A stretch of DNA of 46,348 nucleotides from Bacillota bacterium (GTDB lineage Bacteria; Bacillota; GCA-003054495; Carboxydocellales; JAJZSN01), in NCBI GenBank assembly GCA_021849745.1, contig JAJZSN010000013.1:1-46348 (forward strand), given 5' to 3'. Of this stretch, positions 41,259-46,348 are shown one piece after another. The translations under genes and the position numbers were made by a program. Below the pieces are notes generated by a model. The model was given only the letters and a program-made list of their open reading frames with translations. It was not told where the DNA came from and searched no databases. Position 1 is the stretch's first letter, and each line of letters starts with the position of its first letter.

Positions 41259-44200
41259 TTAGCCGATATTTTCCTTAAAGGCGGCCAGAAAAGCTGCTTC
41301 ACCCTCTAAGCCCGAATCTTGAGCCCGGTCAATGGCCTCAATCATCTTCTTGAAATCCTTAGGAATAACTCGGACGAACTTCGGTAATAGTGCTTCCCAA
41401 TTTTTGAGCACCTTTTCCCCAAGGGTACTCTTGGTGTACTTGACATGGTTTTCAATCATCCCTTTAACCTGGGCAACTTCCTCAGGCTTTTGGTCAACAA
41501 GGGATTCAAGTAGTACCATATCCTTATTGCAACGGGTGGCAAAGGTGCCGGCTTCGTCCAGTACGTAGGCGATTCCACCGGACATCCCGGCCGCAAAGTT
41601 CCGGCCGGTGGAGCCAAGGATAACAACCCGGCCACCGGTCATGTATTCACAACCGTGGTCGCCCACACCTTCCACAACAGCCTGCACACCACTGTTCCGC
41701 ACACAGAATCTTTCCCCGGCGATACCGTGAATATAAGCTTCACCGGAGGTAGCTCCATATAAAACAGTGTTGCCGACAATTATATTTTCTTCCGGCACAA
41801 AAGTAGATTTTTCGGAAGGGAAAACAGCCAGCTTACCACCGGAAAGGCCTTTGCCGAAATAGTCATTGGCATCCCCTTCAAGGAGCATGGTAATTCCTTT
41901 GGGTACGAAGGCACCGAAACTTTGCCCGGCTGAGCCTTTGAAGTAGAGGCGCACGGTATCTTCAGGCAAGCCTGTTTCACCATAACGTTTACTTACTTCA
42001 CTACCCAAGATGGTTCCTACTACCCGGTCGGTATTCTTGATTGGTAAAATGGCCTCCACAGGCTCTTTGTTTTCCAAGGCAGAGGCGCAAATCTTTACGA
42101 TTTCCCGCATATCCAAAGATTGGTCTAACTTGTGGTCTTGCTCTATTTGGCAATATCTACCCACATTTTCAGCAACCTCAGGCTGGTAGAGTAAGGCCGA
42201 AAGATCTACACCCTTAGCTTTCCAATGTTGAACTGCTTTTTTGGGTTCAAGGACATCAGTCCGGCCAACCATTTCGTTGATGGTCCGGAAGCCTAACTGA
42301 GCCATAATCTCCCGCATTTCCTGGGCGATAAAGCGCATGAAGTTAACCACATGCTCTGGGTCACCCTTGAACCGAGCCCGCAGTTCTGGGTTCTGGGTAG
42401 CTATACCCACTGGGCAGGTATCTAAATGACATACCCGCATCATCACACAACCCAATACCACCAATGGTGCGGTGGAGAAACCATATTCCTCGGCCCCGAG
42501 GAGGGTAGCGACAATAACATCCCGGCCGGTCATCAGCTTGCCGTCGGTTTCCACTACGATTCTATCCCGCAGGTTATTTAAGAGCAGGGTCTGATGGGTT
42601 TCGGCTAATCCTAATTCCCATGGCAAACCGGCATGCTTGATACTGGTTCTGGGTGATGCACCGGTACCACCGTCATAGCCGCTGATTAGAACCACGTCGG
42701 CCCGGCCTTTGGCTACCCCGGCAGCAATGGTACCTACCCCTGCTTCAGAAACCAGCTTAACATTAATCCTGGCCCTGGGGTTAGCATTCTTTAAATCGTG
42801 AATCAATTCAGCCAAATCCTCGATGGAGTAAATATCATGATGGGGCGGTGGTGAAATCAGTTCCACCCCTGGGGTAGAATGTCTTACCTTAGCTACCCAT
42901 GGATAAACCTTCTTGCCAGGTAACTGGCCGCCTTCGCCAGGCTTGGCTCCCTGGGCCATCTTAATCTGAATTTCGTCAGCATTAATCAAGTAATTACTGG
43001 TTACTCCGAATCTACCGGAAGCTACCTGCTTAATGGAGCTTCTTCTTAAATCACCATTGGCATCAGGAGTGAAACGGTCAGGGTCTTCTCCCCCTTCACC
43101 GGTGTTACTTCTGCCGCCGATACGGTTCATGGCAATAGCCAAGGCTTCGTGGGCCTCTTTACTGATGGAACCAAAGGACATGGCCCCAGTCTTAAAGCGC
43201 TTACAAATATCTTCCACAGACTCAACTTCATCAATAGGGATTGCTTTTCTGCCCTTCTTCAACTCTAAGAGTCCCCGTAAGGTACTAACTTGTTGGGTTT
43301 GTTCATCCAACAGAGCGGAATACTTCTTAAATAACTCATAGTCGCCATTGCGGCAGGCTTCCTGAAGGTAGGTAATGGACTCCGGATTAAATAGATGATA
43401 TTCGCCGTTTTTACGCCACTGGAAATCAGACCCTGATTCAAGGGTTTTGTCACGGCCCTCCTGCTCAGAAAAGGCCCGCTTGTGGTTGAGCAGAGTTTCC
43501 TCGGCAATGACATCTAAACCAATACCACCGATTCTGGAAGCTGTCCAGGTAAAGTATTTATCAATAACCTCTTGGTTGATACCAACGGCTTCAAAAATCT
43601 GAGCACCACGGTAACTCTGGATGGTGGAAATACCCATCTTGGACATTACTTTCACAACACCCTTAGTGGCCGCTTTAATGTAGTTCTTAACAGCATCCTT
43701 ATGCTTGATATTGGGCAAGAGGTTCTGGCCAATCATATCATCAATAGATTCAATGGCCAGGTATGGGTTGACAGCACTCACACCAAAACCTAACAGCAAG
43801 GCAAAATGATGAACTTCTCGAGGCTCACCGGATTCAAGAATCAAGCTAACCTTCGTCCGGGTACCTTCCCGAACCAAGTGGTGATGCAAACCGGAAACCG
43901 CCAACAAGGCAGGGATAGCAGCATTTTTGGAATCTACACCCCGGTCGGATAAAATCAAAATATTAGCCCCGCCGCTAATGGCGCTGTCCGCTGCTTGGTA
44001 CAGATCGGCCAAAGCCTGCTCCATCCCTTTAGCGCCTTGGGCAGCTTTAAAATGAATAGATAACGTAATGGTTTTGAAGCCTTTACGGTTAACAAAACGG
44101 ATTTTGGCCAGTTCTTCGTTGCTGATAACAGGATTCTTCAACCGAATCTGCCGACAGCTCTCCGGCACCGGTTTAATCAGGTTGCCCTCAGAACCGATGG

Positions 44201-45854
44201 TGGTAATAGTGGCAGTAATGATTTCTTCCCGAATAGCATCAATAGGGGGATTGGTTACCTGGGCAAATAATTGTTTAAAGTAGTCGTATAAAAGCCTGGG
44301 CCGATTGGATAATACCGCCAAAGGAGAATCATGACCCATGGCCCCGGTAGGCTCAATACCATTCTGAGCCATGGGAGCAATAGTCTGAGTTAAATCTTCA
44401 AAGGTATAGTTAAAAACCTGCTGCCGTTGTAAGACGGTATCGTGGTCAGGCTCTGGAACCTCAGAAGCCTCAGGCAGGTCTTCCAGATTAACCAGATGCT
44501 CTGCTACCCATTGTTGATAAGGTTGTTCAGTGGCAATTTGATGTTTTAATTCTTCATCGGAAACAATACGCCCGGCCTCGGTATCAACCAAAAGCATCCG
44601 ACCAGGACGTAAGCGCTCCTTTATTAAAACATTCTCAGGAGCAACATCTACTACCCCTACCTCAGAGGCTAGAATAATCATGTCATCTTTAGTTACATAG
44701 TAACGGGAAGGTCTTAAGCCATTCCGGTCAAGGACCGCACCGATAATTTTGCCATCAGTAAAGGCCACGGCTGCAGGGCCGTCCCATGGTTCCATCAGAC
44801 AACTATGATATTCATAGAAGGCTTTTTTCTCCGGACTCATGGTCTCATGGTTTTGCCACGGCTCAGGAATCATCATCATGGCGGCATGAGGCAGAGACCG
44901 CCCGGATAGGTATAGGAATTCCAAAGTGTTATCAAATATTTGGGAATCACTACCGTCATTATCAACAATGGGTAGAATCTTGGCCATATCATCACCGAAA
45001 ACCTCAGATTGACACATAGCCTGACGGGCACGCATCCAGTTGACATTTCCCCGCAGGGTGTTGATTTCCCCATTGTGAATCATGTAACGGTAAGGGTGGG
45101 CACGCTCCCAGCTGGGGAAGGTATTGGTACTGAATCTGGAGTGCACTAGGGCCATGGCCGTTTCTACAGCAGAATCCTGGAGATCCAGATAAAAAGCATC
45201 CACCTGCTCAGGAGTAAGCATTCCTTTGTAAACTATGGTACTGGTGGAAAGGCTGACAAAGAAGAAAAACTCTCCGCCCTTCATACCGGAATGGCGAATA
45301 GCGTTTTCCGCCCGCTTCCGAATGACATAAATTTCCCGCTCAAAAGCAAGTTTATCCTGGGCCAGTTTACTCTTGGTTGCTTCTCCGGGAGTAATAAAAA
45401 TCTGCCTAATAAAGGGCTGTAAAGATTTAGCGGTATCTCCCAAAGAAGAGTTATCAGTGGGCACAGTTCTCCACCCTAGAACTACCTGCCCTTCTTCCTT
45501 GATGATATTCTCCAGAATTTCTTCACTCTTTCGACGTTCCTCGGCGTCTGGGGAGAGGAACAACATACCCACACCATATTCTCCGACTTCAGGCAGTTGC
45601 AAATCTAACTTTGCACATTCCTTTTTGAGGAAGGCATGGGGAATTTGAATCAAAATCCCAGCACCGTCACCGGTATTGGTTTCGCTACCCTGACCACCCC
45701 GATGGTCAAGATTAACCAGAGTTCTTAAAGCCTGATGGATAATGGAATTAGTTTTTTTACCTTTAATATTGGCAAGCATACCAATCCCACAGGCATCACG
45801 TTCAAAGCGGGGATCGTATAAACCTTGTTTACGAGGCAATCCGTTGATTTTCAT
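41259..45854 (-). CDS. gltB: Glutamate synthase large subunit
   Basis: A 1531-residue enzyme; with GltD it makes two glutamates from glutamine and 2-oxoglutarate. The class II glutaminase domain has its nucleophile at Cys22 ([10 protein letters not shown]), so a 21-residue propeptide must be removed. The FMN synthase domain follows (about 850-1230; [21 protein letters not shown]), then the 3Fe-4S cysteines in [15 protein letters not shown], and the C-terminal beta-helix domain with G-x-x-G repeats (about 1270-1500). Start: ATG at 45854. An ANTAR-type leader and a strong promoter lie upstream. Confidence 0.97.
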   Translation of the reverse strand: MKINGLPRKQGLYDPRFERDACGIGMLANIKGKKTNSIIHQALRTLVNLDHRGGQGSETNTGDGAGILIQIPHAFLKKECAKLDLQLPEVGEYGVGMLFLSPDAEERRKSEEILENIIKEEGQVVLGWRTVPTDNSSLGDTAKSLQPFIRQIFITPGEATKSKLAQDKLAFEREIYVIRKRAENAIRHSGMKGGEFFFFVSLSTSTIVYKGMLTPEQVDAFYLDLQDSAVETAMALVHSRFSTNTFPSWERAHPYRYMIHNGEINTLRGNVNWMRARQAMCQSEVFGDDMAKILPIVDNDGSDSQIFDNTLEFLYLSGRSLPHAAMMMIPEPWQNHETMSPEKKAFYEYHSCLMEPWDGPAAVAFTDGKIIGAVLDRNGLRPSRYYVTKDDMIILASEVGVVDVAPENVLIKERLRPGRMLLVDTEAGRIVSDEELKHQIATEQPYQQWVAEHLVNLEDLPEASEVPEPDHDTVLQRQQVFNYTFEDLTQTIAPMAQNGIEPTGAMGHDSPLAVLSNRPRLLYDYFKQLFAQVTNPPIDAIREEIITATITTIGSEGNLIKPVPESCRQIRLKNPVISNEELAKIRFVNRKGFKTITLSIHFKAAQGAKGMEQALADLYQAADSAISGGANILILSDRGVDSKNAAIPALLAVSGLHHHLVREGTRTKVSLILESGEPREVHHFALLLGFGVSAVNPYLAIESIDDMIGQNLLPNIKHKDAVKNYIKAATKGVVKVMSKMGISTIQSYRGAQIFEAVGINQEVIDKYFTWTASRIGGIGLDVIAEETLLNHKRAFSEQEGRDKTLESGSDFQWRKNGEYHLFNPESITYLQEACRNGDYELFKKYSALLDEQTQQVSTLRGLLELKKGRKAIPIDEVESVEDICKRFKTGAMSFGSISKEAHEALAIAMNRIGGRSNTGEGGEDPDRFTPDANGDLRRSSIKQVASGRFGVTSNYLINADEIQIKMAQGAKPGEGGQLPGKKVYPWVAKVRHSTPGVELISPPPHHDIYSIEDLAELIHDLKNANPRARINVKLVSEAGVGTIAAGVAKGRADVVLISGYDGGTGASPRTSIKHAGLPWELGLAETHQTLLLNNLRDRIVVETDGKLMTGRDVIVATLLGAEEYGFSTAPLVVLGCVMMRVCHLDTCPVGIATQNPELRARFKGDPEHVVNFMRFIAQEMREIMAQLGFRTINEMVGRTDVLEPKKAVQHWKAKGVDLSALLYQPEVAENVGRYCQIEQDHKLDQSLDMREIVKICASALENKEPVEAILPIKNTDRVVGTILGSEVSKRYGETGLPEDTVRLYFKGSAGQSFGAFVPKGITMLLEGDANDYFGKGLSGGKLAVFPSEKSTFVPEENIIVGNTVLYGATSGEAYIHGIAGERFCVRNSGVQAVVEGVGDHGCEYMTGGRVVILGSTGRNFAAGMSGGIAYVLDEAGTFATRCNKDMVLLESLVDQKPEEVAQVKGMIENHVKYTKSTLGEKVLKNWEALLPKFVRVIPKDFKKMIEAIDRAQDSGLEGEAAFLAAFKENIG

Positions 45855-46036
45855 GCTTATGCAACCTTTCTTTGATAAATTTTATAAATTATAAAAAGAA
45901 ACTTACTGATACAAATCTGTTAGCATTTATATAAAAGGCTTCAGGACACCAATCCGTCCTTTATCCTATGACTCATGCAATCGAATTTACATAGTTCGAC
46001 ATAATTTACAAAAATCTAGTATTAATTATAGACCAC

Positions 46037-46125
46037 AAAAAAAGACGTCCTCAAGCAAGGGTTACGATAACCCTTATCCCGAGACGCCTTTGTCCCTGGT
46101 GCTGCAAATACCCCGATGTATTTGC
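46037..46125 (-). promoter_or_regulatory. ANTAR-type antiterminator/terminator leader of gltB
   Basis: Minus-strand order: hairpin 1 GCAAATAC-ATCGGG-GTATTTGC (46104-46125), hairpin 2 GGGAC-AAAGGC-GTCTC (46081-46096, one G-U), then a terminator whose 5' arm begins inside hairpin 2 (GCGTCTC pairing with the GAGGACGT arm) and whose inner stem is AAGGGTTA-TCG-TAACCCTT, ending in seven T. Both loops are six bases with A at 1 and G at 4, the ANTAR rule. Confidence 0.85.
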
Positions 46126-46172
46126 CTCCATTTAAGTGATAAAAATGCTATGTTGTTTTATAGTCAAACATA

Positions 46173-46201
46173 ATTATAACAAAACCCGCTATACATGCCA
46201 A
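46173..46201 (-). promoter_or_regulatory. Promoter of gltB
   Basis: TTGGCA (46196-46201), 17-base spacer, TATAAT (46173-46178) on the minus strand, about 48 bases before the first ANTAR hairpin. A second, weaker TTGACT/TTTTAT pair lies downstream of it. Confidence 0.75.
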
Positions 46202-46348
46202 TAAGTAATTATATGAATACAGTATTTTTTCTTATTAAATGGTGTTATTAATCACGCTAGTTGACGGCAATATCGGAACCGAAAATGACGGGGGCGATTC
46301 CCGTTTATCACCGACACCGTTTAGGCGTTTCTCTTTCGTCCAATAACA
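46202..46348. other. Right-edge region without a supported gene
   Basis: A minus-strand frame is open from the window edge to a TAA near 46240, about 35 codons including RLNGVGDKRESPPSF. It may be the 3' end of a gene outside the window or a mobile-element remnant, but it is too short to judge. Confidence 0.3.

Overview
The window looks like a piece of chromosome from a strictly anaerobic, spore-former-type Firmicute of the Desulfotomaculum / Pelotomaculum group (Peptococcaceae sensu lato). This is inferred from the gene content: a selenocysteine formate dehydrogenase with HydABC/NuoEF-like partners, PaaK next to an ACT protein, ThiD2-ThiE, the EndoA/EndoAI pair, an S-box leader and a REC-ANTAR regulator. 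Ribosome-binding sites are strong AGGAGG types and GTG/TTG starts are frequent. Most genes lie on the minus strand. No rRNA, tRNA, CRISPR array or intact insertion sequence was seen.

Layout. 1-1.7 kb: a structured intergenic region and a PhoH-type ATPase. 1.8-8.4 kb: a formate dehydrogenase operon, transcribed NuoE-like, NuoF-like, NuoG-like short subunit, FdhA; FdhA is read through an in-frame UGA (selenocysteine) with a SECIS hairpin. 8.5-14.7 kb: formyl-THF cyclo-ligase, a Com-like zinc ribbon, a B12-type radical SAM protein, a PAP2 phosphatase, a CCA-adding-type nucleotidyltransferase and a small exported protein. 14.8-16.2 kb: a RhuM-family gene in a stretch bordered by an inverted repeat. 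16.2-18.9 kb: ACT protein, PaaK, Lgt. 18.9-19.2 kb: a cluster of DnaA boxes. 19.2-24.1 kb: the run thiD2-thiE, thiL, tsaE, tsaB, rimI, tsaD. 24.2-29.3 kb: a Met-rich protein, an amidohydrolase, a NIF3-like protein and Tex. 29.4-33 kb: an accessory stretch with a DUF3825-like gene, an RDD protein, a 5'-truncated radical SAM gene and a C26 peptidase. 33.1-34.4 kb: an arsR-arsM arsenic pair. 34.4-36.6 kb: glnA and a REC-ANTAR regulator. 36.6-37.3 kb: EndoA/EndoAI. 37.4-39.6 kb: an SsuBC/TauBC-like ABC transporter behind a SAM-I riboswitch. 39.7-46.3 kb: glutamate synthase gltB-gltD.

How parts work together. Nitrogen assimilation is the clearest circuit. Both glnA and gltB have leaders with two six-base-loop hairpins followed by a terminator that overlaps the second hairpin, the arrangement bound by ANTAR antiterminators, and the REC-ANTAR gene lies beside glnA. 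The tsa genes share the t6A tRNA modification pathway. The arsR and arsM upstream regions carry the same ~20-bp operator-like sequence.

Most novel-looking items: (1) two ~190-nt homologous elements (4563-4749 and 26864-27054), each in the leader of a minus-strand gene, with conserved core motifs while the closing helix and an internal hairpin differ in sequence yet stay complementary, which suggests an uncharacterised structured RNA or a hairpin mobile element; (2) two families of heptanucleotide tandem repeats scattered between genes, often starting at a stop codon; (3) the ANTAR leader pair; (4) the DnaA-box cluster beside tsaD. All assignments come from reading the sequence; no database search was run.
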